A DNA stretch of 64,000 bases. Source: Acidobacteriota bacterium (GTDB lineage Bacteria > Acidobacteriota > Terriglobia > Versatilivoradales > Versatilivoraceae). The DNA lies in contig JAPPDF010000097.1 of NCBI GenBank assembly GCA_028875575.1, positions 1-64,000 on the forward strand, read 5' to 3'. Under the pieces are notes generated by a model. It had not been told where the DNA came from and did not search any database. It saw only the letters and a list, made by a program, of their open reading frames with translations. The first letter of the stretch is position 1; each line of letters opens with the position of its first letter. This document shows positions 43,829 through 52,680 of this stretch, piece by piece. A program made the translations under genes and the position numbers.

Positions 43829-43971
43829 GGTCACTTCTTCTGGTTCACGGGGATCGACGATCGATTCATCCAACGACTGATCCAAGCCGGAAAAGGAAAA
43901 TCAATTTTACCTTTATCCCTATAGCCAAGACAAGGTCGGGCAAGCGCCTAATGCCCCGTTTGCGCTATCTG

Positions 43972-44100
43972 ATCGACTGCGCCGAGACAAACAAGACGCT
44001 GGACGCATCGATCCAAAAACCCTGCACCCTCCACGCTTCACCCTCTACGCTTCACCCTTCCTCCTTCAAACTTCAAACTTCACACTTCAAACTTCAAAAA
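43972..44100. repeat. Family F repeat with short tandem (CTTCAAA) units
   Basis: A GCGCCGAGACAAACAAGACG-type segment is followed by pyrimidine-rich near-repeats (CTCCACGCTTCACC) and then (CTTCAAA)n (44063-44099). The same arrangement, with (CTCTCCA)n, occurs at 57187-57265, and a shorter version near 38258-38312. It directly abuts the end of the GH32 gene. Confidence 0.6.
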
Positions 44101-44102
44101 AA

Positions 44103-45584
44103 TCACCAGATGGAGTTCATGGACCACACGTCCAGCGATTTCAGCACGGCGGCGCCGTTCTCGGCAAAAACAGCGATACCGAGATCCTCCGCCGGCGCGT
44201 AGTTGACCCGCGTAACCGCGGTGCGTCCTTCGTCGATAAACACTTCCAGGACGGACTTGTCGAGAAACAGGTGCACCTTGAGAGTCCTGGAACCGACCTC
44301 CAGCGGCACCTCGGTTCCCGCCACGTTCAAAGTCCCATCGCTGTAACGCAATGAAATGCCGTTCTGCCCATCCCGGCTGCAACGAACCTTCAGGCCGAAA
44401 GCGCCGGCATCTCCCGGGACGAATTCGGCCTTGATCTCCAGCGCATCCCCGGCGGCGCCCTCAACGACTTTCAACTCGTCGGCCAGGCTCAGACTCTCCA
44501 GCTTCAGATGTTTTCCCCGCAGTCGTTCCAGTTCCGGCGCCGGGGTCTGGATGAGACGATCATCCTGGTCCAGGCTCAGCAGGCGGGGCAGCGACATGCA
44601 GCCGTTCCAGCCACGATCGGGTTTGAAGCCGCTCACCCATCCCAGCAGGATGGTGCGACCGGCCTGATCGGTGAACACCGTGGTGCCGTAGACACCCCGG
44701 TGCAGGGGTGTCGGCATCTCTTCGCCGCCATAGCCGTAGTCCAGAACGCGAGGCGGGGTCTTGAGGTCCAGGGCGATGGCGTCCGGATCGAAGTCGCCGA
44801 TCAGATAGCTGATGGGATAGGTGGAGCGGATCACCACCTGGCGGCCGTCCAGCGAAAAGAGATTGGGGCATTCGCCATCGACCCCCTCGACCTTGCCCAC
44901 CGCTTCCCAGGCGGTGAGTCGATCGTTTTTCGCCTTGCAGATCAGCCCCTCGGTTTCCTTGAAAGTGGCGAAGACGCCGTCTCCCACCTGAAATACGAAC
45001 ATGTCTGCCCAGTTGGCCTTGACGTCCTCGGGGATCCCACTCTTTCCTGCCGCCAGGCCGATATCGAACCTGCGCCAGACCATGAGGTCCTCATCGAGCG
45101 GCTCGGCCGCCCACTGTTCGCGCTTGTTCTTGGAGAGATCCATGGGCGTATGGGCGAAGAACAGGATAGGACTGCCGTCCTTTCGGATGAAGGCGCTGCC
45201 GGAGGCTTCCAGCCTTGCGCCTTCCGGCGGCATCAGAACGGGACGCAAGTGCTCCCAACTCACCAGGTCGCGGCTCCTGGTATGTCCCCAGCCGATGCCG
45301 CGCCCTCGGTTGTGGCCGTCCGACAACGGACCCTGTTGGAAGAAAACGTGGTAGTAGCCCCGGTAGTGGAAGCCGCCGCAGACATCGTTCATCCACAGGG
45401 CGGGCGGGCGATAGTGGTATACCGGGCGGGTGGGATCCCGGGCCGCCTTGGCGGCGGCGTCGTCGATGGCGGCCACGGCCCGGTCGATCCGTTCCTGCTC
45501 CGGGTCTTTCACTGGACCGCATCCGAGTAAAGCGACTGCAATCGTCAATAGCGCCAAGCCCGCTCGCAGGCTGCTCTGGTTCAT
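44103..45584 (-). CDS. Glycoside hydrolase family 32 lipoprotein (levanase/fructosidase-like)
   Basis: A 493-residue GH32 enzyme, which cleaves fructose-containing sugars such as sucrose, levan or inulin. The five-bladed domain shows the nucleophile D67 in WMND (followed by VCGG instead of the usual PNG), RD at 105-106, and the acid/base glutamate in GECPNLF. A C-terminal beta-sandwich (about 340-490) contains LFLDKSVLEVFIDEGRTAVT, typical of the family. The N-terminus is a lipoprotein signal with C22 in LLGC, so it is membrane-anchored outside the cytoplasm. GGGGAAGAG precedes the ATG. No fructose transporter is adjacent; the FucP-like symporter is 30 kb away. Confidence 0.9.
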   Translation of the reverse strand: MNQSSLRAGLALLTIAVALLGCGPVKDPEQERIDRAVAAIDDAAAKAARDPTRPVYHYRPPALWMNDVCGGFHYRGYYHVFFQQGPLSDGHNRGRGIGWGHTRSRDLVSWEHLRPVLMPPEGARLEASGSAFIRKDGSPILFFAHTPMDLSKNKREQWAAEPLDEDLMVWRRFDIGLAAGKSGIPEDVKANWADMFVFQVGDGVFATFKETEGLICKAKNDRLTAWEAVGKVEGVDGECPNLFSLDGRQVVIRSTYPISYLIGDFDPDAIALDLKTPPRVLDYGYGGEEMPTPLHRGVYGTTVFTDQAGRTILLGWVSGFKPDRGWNGCMSLPRLLSLDQDDRLIQTPAPELERLRGKHLKLESLSLADELKVVEGAAGDALEIKAEFVPGDAGAFGLKVRCSRDGQNGISLRYSDGTLNVAGTEVPLEVGSRTLKVHLFLDKSVLEVFIDEGRTAVTRVNYAPAEDLGIAVFAENGAAVLKSLDVWSMNSIW

Positions 45585-45692
45585 CTCTTCCCCTTTTCCC
45601 GGTAACGTTTGGAGACCGGGAATTATCGCACAGGGGTCGGCCGGGGGAAACCCCGGACCTCGCCCGTCCGCACGGCTATCCCGGCCTGCCCC

Positions 45693-45717
45693 GTAGGGGC
45701 AACCCTTGTGGTTGCCC
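45693..45717. repeat. Short palindromic repeat, family E, copy 1
   Basis: GTAGGGGCAACCC then TTGTGGTTGCCC: arms GGGCAACC (45697-45704) and GGTTGCCC (45710-45717). An identical 25-base copy occurs at 49370-49394. REP-like words (GCGAAAGCCGGAAT) follow at about 45790. The region 45585-45872 otherwise holds only the divergent promoters of the GH32 and BKACE genes. Confidence 0.8.
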
Positions 45718-45872
45718 GGTTGGTCCCGTTCGCCCGGTCATCCCCGCGCTGGGTGGCCACCCTGCCCGCGGGCTGGAACTATCCGGTTTACGAGCGAAAG
45801 CCGGAATCAGTATAGTGAGCAGCCTGTTCTCCCCGCCAGGGTTGTTCCCGCGGGGCCTCATGAGGAACTGCC

Positions 45873-46784
45873 ATGGACAAGCTCGTCATTACGGTGACCA
45901 CCGATTCCACCGGGTCCTATCCCCGCAATCCCTACCTGACGCCTTGCACCGATGCCAGGGGCGTGGCCGAGGAGTACCTGCGCGCCCTGGATGCCGGCGC
46001 CGCCATCGTGCACACCCATGGCGCCTACACCCACGATCCCGTCATTCAACCGGACGGGCGCAAGTTGTCCATCCCGGACATGGAAGGCTGGCGGGACATC
46101 TCCGAGCGGATTCGCGCCAGGTTCAATCCCATCATGCAGTTTGGAATGGCCAGCATGCGCCTGGAACAGAAGCTGGAGCTCTGGGAGACCCTGCGGCCCG
46201 ACATGAGCTCCATCAACTTCAACTCCCACGACGAGTATTTCCAGCCCGATCCGGAATATCCGCCCTTCAGCGTCTACTCCGTCCATCCCATCAACGAGCT
46301 GCGGGAGTACGCGCACCTGGCCAAGGAGCGGGGCGTCAAGCTGGAGATCGAATGCTTCAGCACGGGCGCCTTCTGGGCTATCGGCAAGATTCGATCGGGC
46401 GATTTCTGGACCGACGAAGGGGTGCGGGAGCAGGAACCCGGCCTGCTGGCCGATCCCCTGTGGCTCACGCTCTTCTTCGGCTGGGACGGCCAGAGCTGGA
46501 CTCCTCCCACCATTCGGGCCTTGCAGTACATGGTGGACAACCTTCCCCCCCACGCCAACTGGAGCATGAGCTGCATGGAGCCGCCGGTGTACTGGTCGAT
46601 GGTGGCTCACACCATTGCCGTGGGAGGGCACGTGCGCATCGGCATGGAAGACTGTCCCTACCTGGAGGCCGGGGTCTATGCCAAGACAAACGCCGAGCTG
46701 GTGGAAAAGGCCGTGCGCATCGCCGCGGAAATCGGCAGGGAGGTCGCCTCGCCGGAGGAAGCCCGCAGAATCGTGGGCCTGTAA
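45873..46784 (+). CDS. BKACE family (DUF849) beta-keto acid cleavage enzyme
   Basis: A 303-residue TIM-barrel enzyme of the beta-keto acid cleavage family, which splits a beta-keto acid using acetyl-CoA and zinc. The zinc ligands H47 and H49 (VHTHG) and the glutamate in VRIGMEDCPYL near the C-terminus are present. NFNSHDEYF and EIECFSTGAFW also match family blocks. The substrate class depends on a few pocket residues that I cannot assign. GAGGA precedes the ATG. It is followed after 56 bases by an isomerase-like gene, then an FAD oxidoreductase; together they resemble a catabolic cluster for an amino- or hydroxy-acid. Confidence 0.86.
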   Translation: MDKLVITVTTDSTGSYPRNPYLTPCTDARGVAEEYLRALDAGAAIVHTHGAYTHDPVIQPDGRKLSIPDMEGWRDISERIRARFNPIMQFGMASMRLEQKLELWETLRPDMSSINFNSHDEYFQPDPEYPPFSVYSVHPINELREYAHLAKERGVKLEIECFSTGAFWAIGKIRSGDFWTDEGVREQEPGLLADPLWLTLFFGWDGQSWTPPTIRALQYMVDNLPPHANWSMSCMEPPVYWSMVAHTIAVGGHVRIGMEDCPYLEAGVYAKTNAELVEKAVRIAAEIGREVASPEEARRIVGL

Positions 46785-46840
46785 GCGCTCGGGTTCCGGC
46801 GCGGCCGTGGGAACATCGACCGCCGGTCAGGGAGCCACCA

Positions 46841-47695
46841 ATGAAGGGCATCAGTTGCAACTCCAACCTGCTGAGCGACCTGCCGGTGGAGCAGGCTATG
46901 GACGTGCTGGCCGAGCACGGCTACGCGGCCATTGACATCTGCCTGGAAATCGCACCTCCCTTCGTTCCCATACCCACCCCCCACCTCAGCCCCGAAGACG
47001 GGTCCGGCAAGCGGGAGCAGGTGCGAAAACGGGCCGAAGAGGCCGGAATCGCCATCGCCGCCCTCAATGCCCACACCAACCTCTGTGCCCGAGATCCGGC
47101 GGAGAGGGCCGCCAACGCCCGGTTTCTGGAAGGTTCCGTCCAAATGGCAGCCGACCTGGGGGCTCCCATCGTGGTCACCGCCGGGGGAGGGAAGAATGCC
47201 TACGGATATGAGCAGTGGTTCTTCGATTGGTCCGTCGAGGTCCTGCGCCAGGTGCTGCCGACCGCCCAACGCCTGGGCGTTGCCCTGGCCATCGAAGCCG
47301 GCAGTCCGGCGGGGTCCCTGATCTACAACCTCAAGACCATGCGGAAGCTGCTGAACACCAGTGGTCTGGAAGGATTGCAGGCCCTGTTCGATTGCGCCCA
47401 CTACCACATTCGGGGAGACTCGCCGGTCACGGTGTTCAACACCCTGAAGGACCGCGTGGTTCACATGCATGCCAAGGATGCGGCGGGCGATCCGGAGAAC
47501 ATCGTCTTTCCGCCACTGGGCCAGGGGGAGGTGGACTTCGACGGCTTGCTGGGCGCCATGGCTCGAGCCGGCTACCACGGTTACATCGCCATGGAGTACG
47601 AGGCCTTTGCCTGGGGCTATTCCAGGGACTACCGCAAGGTCCTTTCCGAAAGCAAGGCATTCCTGGACCCGCTGATCGCAAGGCACTGGGGCTGA
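46841..47695 (+). CDS. Sugar phosphate isomerase/epimerase-like TIM barrel (AP-endonuclease 2 superfamily)
   Basis: A 284-residue xylose-isomerase-like TIM barrel. Typical elements are AEHGYAAIDICLE at strand 2, IAALNAHTNL, ADLGAPIVVTAGG, LAIEAGSP (metal glutamate), LFDCAHYHI, VVHMHAKDAAG and GYHGYIAMEYEAF. The metal ligands are E, D/H, H and E in the family order. GGGAG precedes the ATG at 46841. The exact substrate (inosose, keto-sugar, hydroxypyruvate-like) is open. It probably belongs to the same transcript as the BKACE gene. Confidence 0.87.
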   Translation: MKGISCNSNLLSDLPVEQAMDVLAEHGYAAIDICLEIAPPFVPIPTPHLSPEDGSGKREQVRKRAEEAGIAIAALNAHTNLCARDPAERAANARFLEGSVQMAADLGAPIVVTAGGGKNAYGYEQWFFDWSVEVLRQVLPTAQRLGVALAIEAGSPAGSLIYNLKTMRKLLNTSGLEGLQALFDCAHYHIRGDSPVTVFNTLKDRVVHMHAKDAAGDPENIVFPPLGQGEVDFDGLLGAMARAGYHGYIAMEYEAFAWGYSRDYRKVLSESKAFLDPLIARHWG

Positions 47696-47807
47696 ACCCG
47701 GGCGTCATCCCAGGGAATCCAGCGGAGCCGCGAAGCGGCGGCAGCAGTTATCCGTGGGCGTCAGCCGGGCTTGTGCCCGGCACGAGCCATTGGTAGAATT
47801 TCGCCCA

Positions 47808-49373
47808 ATGTCCGAAACAACCTCAACCACCCGCTCCCATTCGCAGGCAGCCGTGCCTTTGGGCACACGTCTGCGTGTTGCCCTGGAGCTGCTGTTCGGT
47901 CTGCGTCCGGCCGATCTGCAGACAGCCAGGATCTACGCCGACGCCCAATTTGCCGGCCACTCCCTTGTCGTCAGGTGGGCAAAGCTGGTCTGGTGGGCCT
48001 GGCGCCAGATGTGGGTCACGATCCCGGACGCCAACCGGGATCTGGTCATCGAAGGCAGGATTTCCAGGACCCCCATGTGGTTGATCGACGCCAACCCCCT
48101 GGCCAATCACCCCTGGGAAAGCGACCCTTCGGCCCGACTGCCGCAGGAGGTGGACACGGTGGTGATCGGCGCCGGCTTCACCGGTGCAGCCGTGGCCTAC
48201 CACTGGGCCCGCAGGGCTCCGGACGACCGCCGTCTGCTGGTGCTGGAGATGGATGATCCCGCCAGCGGCAGCTCGGGACGCAACGAGGGGCTGGTGGTGA
48301 TGGGCCGCTACTTCAAGTATGTATACGACACCGTGCTGGAAAGATTGCCGAGCCTGCGTCCCGATCTGGAACGGGACCAGCGGCAGCGCCTGGCCCGTCA
48401 ATTCGCCCGGGTCTATTGTGTAGGGGCCTACCGCAACGCCGAAATGATCGAGAAGACCATCCGGAGCGAGGGCTTCGACTGCGACTATTCCCGTTCGGGC
48501 TGGGTTCAGGGCCAGGATGCCCTGGGTCAGGAGGGGCTGGAGGCATCGGTGAAGATGGCGGTCGAAACCGGTTTCACCGACTGGACTTCCATCGGTCCCG
48601 AGGAGGTCCTGGAGCGCAGCGGCATGCGGGTGGATCATCCGTCCGGGTTTTCGCGGGCGGCGGCTTCCTGGCACCCGGCCAAGTGGGTCTGGTGTCTGCT
48701 GGGAGCCGCGCTCGGAAAGCCGAGCGTGGAACTGATGACCCGAACGCGTGTGACAGGGGTCGAGGACGAGGGAGAGCTCTATCGCGTGTCCACTACCCGA
48801 GGCTCCCTGTGGACCCGCCACCTGGTCTACGCCACCGAGTCCTACACTCCCAGGATCTATCCGCTGCTGCACGACTGCATCCTGCCCATGCAGCAGCAGG
48901 CAGCCAGCGGCGACGGCGGGCCCGAAAACATGAAGCCCCACGTGGGGATCAGCGGCTCCTGGTACTTCGCCGGACGTTACGCCCGCCGGGTCCTTTTCGG
49001 TTCGGGCGGTCCCCGTGTCCCCGATCAGGAGGCGGGCCGCAACCAGCCCTCACGTTTTCTCACCCGGTTCGTGGCGGCGGAGATGAAGAAGCAATTCGGT
49101 CCCTTTCGGCTCCGCATGGCCAACGAATGGAGCGGCACCGTGAGCTATACGCCGGATGAATATCCCATCGTCGGACTGCTGGATGGGAAGCGCCGACACA
49201 TCATCGGCGGAATGGCCGGCTCCGGCAGCGGGGTGTCCTTCAACGGCGGCCGCTGTATCGTCAACCGCATCCTGGGCCTGGACGACGAGCCCGACGACTA
49301 TCCCCCCGCCTACTTCGCTCCCAGCCGCCTCATCGATCCCTCCCGCCACCCCTGGCCGGATATCGAACGGTAG
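47808..49373 (+). CDS. FAD-dependent oxidoreductase (DAO family)
   Basis: A 521-residue flavoprotein of the D-amino-acid-oxidase-like (DAO) family. About 110 residues precede the FAD-binding VVIGAGFTGAAVAYHWA motif, longer than usual and including a hydrophobic Trp-rich part that may touch the membrane. GSSGRNEGLVVMGRYFK and the C-terminal EYPIVGLLDGKRRHIIGGMAGSGSG region are family-like. It should oxidise an amine or amino/hydroxy acid. I chose the ATG at 47808 near the end of the intergenic segment. Its stop codon is part of the family E palindrome that begins at 49370. Confidence 0.85.
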   Translation: MSETTSTTRSHSQAAVPLGTRLRVALELLFGLRPADLQTARIYADAQFAGHSLVVRWAKLVWWAWRQMWVTIPDANRDLVIEGRISRTPMWLIDANPLANHPWESDPSARLPQEVDTVVIGAGFTGAAVAYHWARRAPDDRRLLVLEMDDPASGSSGRNEGLVVMGRYFKYVYDTVLERLPSLRPDLERDQRQRLARQFARVYCVGAYRNAEMIEKTIRSEGFDCDYSRSGWVQGQDALGQEGLEASVKMAVETGFTDWTSIGPEEVLERSGMRVDHPSGFSRAAASWHPAKWVWCLLGAALGKPSVELMTRTRVTGVEDEGELYRVSTTRGSLWTRHLVYATESYTPRIYPLLHDCILPMQQQAASGDGGPENMKPHVGISGSWYFAGRYARRVLFGSGGPRVPDQEAGRNQPSRFLTRFVAAEMKKQFGPFRLRMANEWSGTVSYTPDEYPIVGLLDGKRRHIIGGMAGSGSGVSFNGGRCIVNRILGLDDEPDDYPPAYFAPSRLIDPSRHPWPDIER

Positions 49374-49394
49374 GGGCAACCCTTGTGGTTGCCC
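49370..49394. repeat. Short palindromic repeat, family E, copy 2
   Basis: Same 25 bases as 45693-45717. It starts inside the last codon, and its TAG supplies the stop of the FAD oxidoreductase gene. It could serve as that gene's transcript end, facing the convergent dehydrogenase gene. Confidence 0.8.
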
Positions 49395-49437
49395 GACTAT
49401 TCTCCCGCCCCGTCATTCGGCGCCATCCCTCGGCAAT

Positions 49438-50412
49438 TTACAGGTCGATGCGGTAGATCGGATCGAGTCCGCGGGCCACCCGGTCCAGGTTTTCAGCGGC
49501 CATGGCGGCTCGCCGCTCGGCCGTCTCCTGGGTCTGGCCGGCAATGTGGGGCGCCGCCACCACGTTGGGGAGTTGAACCAGCGGGGAATCCGGATCGACG
49601 GGCTCCTCGGCGAAGACGTCCAGGCCGGCCCCGGCCAACTGTTTTTCGATCAGGGCCGCATAGAGGGCTTCCTGGTCCACCAGGGCACCTCGAGCCACGT
49701 TGATGAGGTAGGCGGTGGGCTTCATCAGCCGGAGCCGGCGCCCGTCGATGGTATGCCGGGTTTCCCGATTGAGGTGGAGGTGCAGCGAAAGGTAGTCGCT
49801 GTGAGCGATCATCTCGTCCAGTTGGTCGGGTGCGCCCACGAAATCGACTCCAAACTCCTCCTGTTCCTCCCGGGAGATGGACCGGATGTCAATGGCCGAA
49901 ATCTTCATGGAAAAGCTCTTGGCCCGCCGCGCCAGCTCGATGGCGCTGGCGCCGAAGCCCACCAGGCCCAGACGCCGGTTTTCCAGGTCCAGCCCCTTGG
50001 GTCTGCCCACCACCCGGTCCCGGAGAAGAGCCTGGGATTCCGGCCAGCGGCGGGACACCATGATCATGAGCATCAGGGCGCATTCGGCCAGGGAGACGGC
50101 GCTGGAACCGCCGGGGGTGTTGGCGACCGGGATCCGCCTCTCACGCCAGTAGTCCACGTCGAAGTTGTCGAATCCTGTGCTGACCAGCTGCCACAACTTG
50201 ACCGAACCGGCCAGGAGGTCGGCCAACGGCCGCTTGTCCGTGGGACCGCCTATGTCCAACACCGCGTCTACTCCCTGCAATTGTGGCGCCGGGTCCTGTT
50301 TGGGGTCGAATCGGACAACCTGGTGACGGGGGGCAATCAACTTCATTGCCTCCTGCTCCCAGAAGTCGGGAGGGGGCGTGGCAAGCAAGAGAACCTTGAT
50401 AGAGGGAGCCAT
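49438..50412 (-). CDS. D-2-hydroxyacid dehydrogenase
   Basis: A 324-residue NAD(P)-dependent D-2-hydroxyacid dehydrogenase. The nucleotide-binding loop is GLVGFGASAIELARRA (G-x-G-x-x-A, a small change from GxGxxG). The catalytic residues are in place: R in NVARGALVD, E in DVFAEEPV, H in APHIAGQT. Such enzymes reduce 2-keto acids (glyoxylate, hydroxypyruvate, phenylpyruvate) or run in reverse. GGAGG precedes the ATG. It is convergent to the BKACE-isomerase-oxidoreductase cluster and may act on the same small acids. Confidence 0.92.
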   Translation of the reverse strand: MAPSIKVLLLATPPPDFWEQEAMKLIAPRHQVVRFDPKQDPAPQLQGVDAVLDIGGPTDKRPLADLLAGSVKLWQLVSTGFDNFDVDYWRERRIPVANTPGGSSAVSLAECALMLMIMVSRRWPESQALLRDRVVGRPKGLDLENRRLGLVGFGASAIELARRAKSFSMKISAIDIRSISREEQEEFGVDFVGAPDQLDEMIAHSDYLSLHLHLNRETRHTIDGRRLRLMKPTAYLINVARGALVDQEALYAALIEKQLAGAGLDVFAEEPVDPDSPLVQLPNVVAAPHIAGQTQETAERRAAMAAENLDRVARGLDPIYRIDL

Positions 50413-50592
50413 AAGATGAACCTCCTGGTTGGATGGACTAGCGAGGCGGAGACTCGGACCGACACGCGATTAAGGGAAAAGAGATATCCACGAAGGGGCA
50501 CGAGGGGAATTGTTGATTTCGGATTTTTGATTGGGGAGTACGGACAACTGATTGTGCTTCAAACCCAAAGTCTACCATTGCGAAGCCGGGTC

Positions 50593-50832
50593 CTACTCGC
50601 AGGCTCCCTCGGCAACAGCCTGTTCCATGTCCTCCGGCGTGCGGTGAGGGCCGTCATGTCTCAATGCTGCAAAGAGTCGCCCGATGGACCGCACGGGCAA
50701 GATTCGGACCTCATTGTCCAGGATGACATAACGTACGCGACCTCCGGTCCTGACACCGAGTGCCTGCCGCACGGATTTTGGCAATGTCGTTTGCCCTTTT
50801 GAAGTGACGGCGGATTCAACCATGGAGAACAC
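50593..50832 (-). CDS. AbrB/PrlF-type antitoxin, apparently without toxin
   Basis: A 79-residue swapped-hairpin AbrB-like DNA-binding protein: AVTSKGQTTLPKSVRQALGV then GGRVRYVILDNEVRILPV. The GTG at 50832 has AAGGA at good spacing; an ATG at 50823 is in the same frame. These antitoxins usually precede a PIN or YhaV toxin, but no toxin frame follows in the 180 bases before the dehydrogenase gene. The downstream stretch 50413-50592 instead contains a family B repeat arm at about 50476-50507. Confidence 0.85.
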   Translation of the reverse strand: MFSMVESAVTSKGQTTLPKSVRQALGVRTGGRVRYVILDNEVRILPVRSIGRLFAALRHDGPHRTPEDMEQAVAEGACE

Positions 50833-50955
50833 CTGATTCCTTACTTAAGTTAAACATGCCTTTACATATAAGAAAACCAAGGTGACGTGATGCATTGCAC
50901 GCCGGGTAAGCCGGTCCCCTTTCATGCCGTGCGGATCAATCGGGTGGAGCCGGTT

Positions 50956-51100
50956 GCAAAATTCGGCGGCGGAATCTTTGTCGGGAATGGCCACAAAAGG
51001 CACAAAAACACAAAGAGAGCGGAACGATATCAAAATTCGTTTTGTGCTTTTTGTGGTGAACCTGAATTTCTCACCAAGTCGCAGCCGATATTGCAATGGG
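50956..51100. repeat. Dispersed inverted repeat, family D, copy 1
   Basis: The segment starts GCAAAATTCGG and contains a strong AT-rich dyad CCACAAAAGGCACAAAA (50991-51007) / TTTTGTGCTTTTTGTGG (51040-51056). A second copy with the same order lies at 63651-63770. The bases 51103-51122 just after it (GTTTGTTTCAGGTAA) equal the outer end of family A. The stretch 50833-51127 has no gene. Confidence 0.75.
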
Positions 51101-51127
51101 CTCTAGTTTGTTTCAGGTAAATGCAGG

Positions 51128-52621
51128 CTAGCCGGCCGGGAAGTGCCTGGCCAGATCGTGCTTGTTGACCTTGCCCATCACGTTGCGGGGCAGGTCATCC
51201 ATCTGCAGGAAATGTTGGGGCACCTTGTAGACAGCCAGCCTGGCCTTGGCCCACAGGCGCAGGCGGTCGGGATCGGGGGACCGGCCGGAGCGGGGAACCA
51301 GCGCCACCGCCACGCACTCTCCCCATTCCCTGTCGGGAAGTCCGACCACGGCACACTCGGCAATGTCCGGGTGGGTCAGCAACACCTCTTCGATTTCCAG
51401 GGCCGAGACCTTGTATCCTCCTGTCTTGATGATGTCCACGCTCTGGCGGCCCAGGATGCGGTAGGAGCCCTTCTCGACCACGGCCACGTCACCGGTCCGG
51501 AACCAACCGTCCGTGAACGCTGCCCGGGTTTCCTCCGGTCTTCTCCAGTACTCCGCGAAGACTCCGGGTCCCTTGACCTGAATCTCCCCTGGAGTGCCGG
51601 ACTCGACCGGTTTCTCCTGGTCGTCCACCAATCGCACTTCGACGCCTGGAAGCGGTGTGCCCACGTATCCCGCCCGCCTATCGCCCTCCAGGGGGTTGGA
51701 GAGGGCCATCCCGATCTCGGTCATGCCATAGCGTTCCAGCAGCCGGTGGCCGCTGATCTGCTGCCACTTCTGCAGCACCTGCACCGGCAGCGCCGCCGAG
51801 CCCGAGACCATCAGGCGCAGCTTGGAGCAGGCCTGAGACCAGATCTTTCGTCGGGAGGCAGGCGAGGCCTCCCAGGCGGTGATCAGCATGGAATAAACGG
51901 TCGGTACCGCCATGAACAGCGTCAGGGGGCTCCGGACGAATCGCTCCCACACCTCGCCGGCCTGGAATCCCGGCAGCATCTCGCAGGTGGCGCCCGACCA
52001 GAGAGCACAGCACAGAACATTGACGATGCCGTGCACGTGGTGCAGGGGAAGGACATGCAGGATATGGTCCTGTGGTTGCCATCCCCAGGCCCGGACCAGT
52101 GTCTCGATCTGGGACTCGAGGTTTCCATGGGTGGAGACCACTCCCTTGGGCCGGCTGGTGGTGCCGCTGGTGTAGACGATCATGGCCCGTCGCGAGGGAG
52201 AGATGGAGGGCAGCCGCACCGAGGCGGAGTCCGGTTCCGCAGAGGCGTCATCCATAAGGGCCACGTCGCACCTGCGGGCGACCGGACGGATCCGTTCCGC
52301 AAAGGATCTGTGGACGACGACCAGGTGGGCTCCGGAGTCCCGGATGACGTATTCCCACTCCGGCGGCGGATGGGAGGTGCAGAGGGGCACGGCAATGCCG
52401 CCGGCTCTCCAGATTCCCCACTGGGTGCCCACGTGGGAAAACCCCGGGGGTAGCAGGAAGGCGACTCTCTTTTCCTCGAGGTCGGCGGCTCCTTGAAGCA
52501 GTCTCCCCGCCGCACCGGCCGACGCCCGCAGCAGATCGCGGTAGGAGAAACAGGCGCCCTCGGCCAGAACGGCGGTTCGGTCGGGATGCTGCCGGGCCTG
52601 TTGGACCAGTCCTGGTTCCAT
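51128..52621 (-). CDS. Malonyl-CoA/methylmalonyl-CoA synthetase (ACSF3-like)
   Basis: A 497-residue acyl-adenylate-forming enzyme. The AMP motif IVYTSGTTSRPKG is present, with the segments LPLHHVHGIVNVL, FMAVPTVYSML, LMVSGSAALP, LLERYGMTEIGMAL and SVDIIKTGGYKVSALEIEE, and a final lysine region RNVMGKVNK. These match the malonyl/methylmalonyl-CoA synthetase group that includes mitochondrial ACSF3 more closely than general acyl-CoA ligases. It should activate malonate or methylmalonate with ATP and CoA in the cytoplasm. I used the ATG at 52621; the longer frame runs into the upstream receptor gene in the wrong phase. It lies 59 bases after the TonB receptor and may share its transcript. Confidence 0.88.
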   Translation of the reverse strand: MEPGLVQQARQHPDRTAVLAEGACFSYRDLLRASAGAAGRLLQGAADLEEKRVAFLLPPGFSHVGTQWGIWRAGGIAVPLCTSHPPPEWEYVIRDSGAHLVVVHRSFAERIRPVARRCDVALMDDASAEPDSASVRLPSISPSRRAMIVYTSGTTSRPKGVVSTHGNLESQIETLVRAWGWQPQDHILHVLPLHHVHGIVNVLCCALWSGATCEMLPGFQAGEVWERFVRSPLTLFMAVPTVYSMLITAWEASPASRRKIWSQACSKLRLMVSGSAALPVQVLQKWQQISGHRLLERYGMTEIGMALSNPLEGDRRAGYVGTPLPGVEVRLVDDQEKPVESGTPGEIQVKGPGVFAEYWRRPEETRAAFTDGWFRTGDVAVVEKGSYRILGRQSVDIIKTGGYKVSALEIEEVLLTHPDIAECAVVGLPDREWGECVAVALVPRSGRSPDPDRLRLWAKARLAVYKVPQHFLQMDDLPRNVMGKVNKHDLARHFPAG

Positions 52622-52680
52622 GGATCGTTTCCCGGGAAGACAAGAGTGCTGACGGCTATGGGGCCTGGATTCGGCCCCGG

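Noticed and set aside
44041-44100. Possible CRISPR-like tandem array
   Set aside because: Units are 7 bases without spacers, so this is a short tandem repeat.
45215-46840. Long N-terminal extension of the isomerase-like frame
   Set aside because: It crosses the GH32 gene start and the whole BKACE gene in another phase; family similarity begins at the ATG at 46841.
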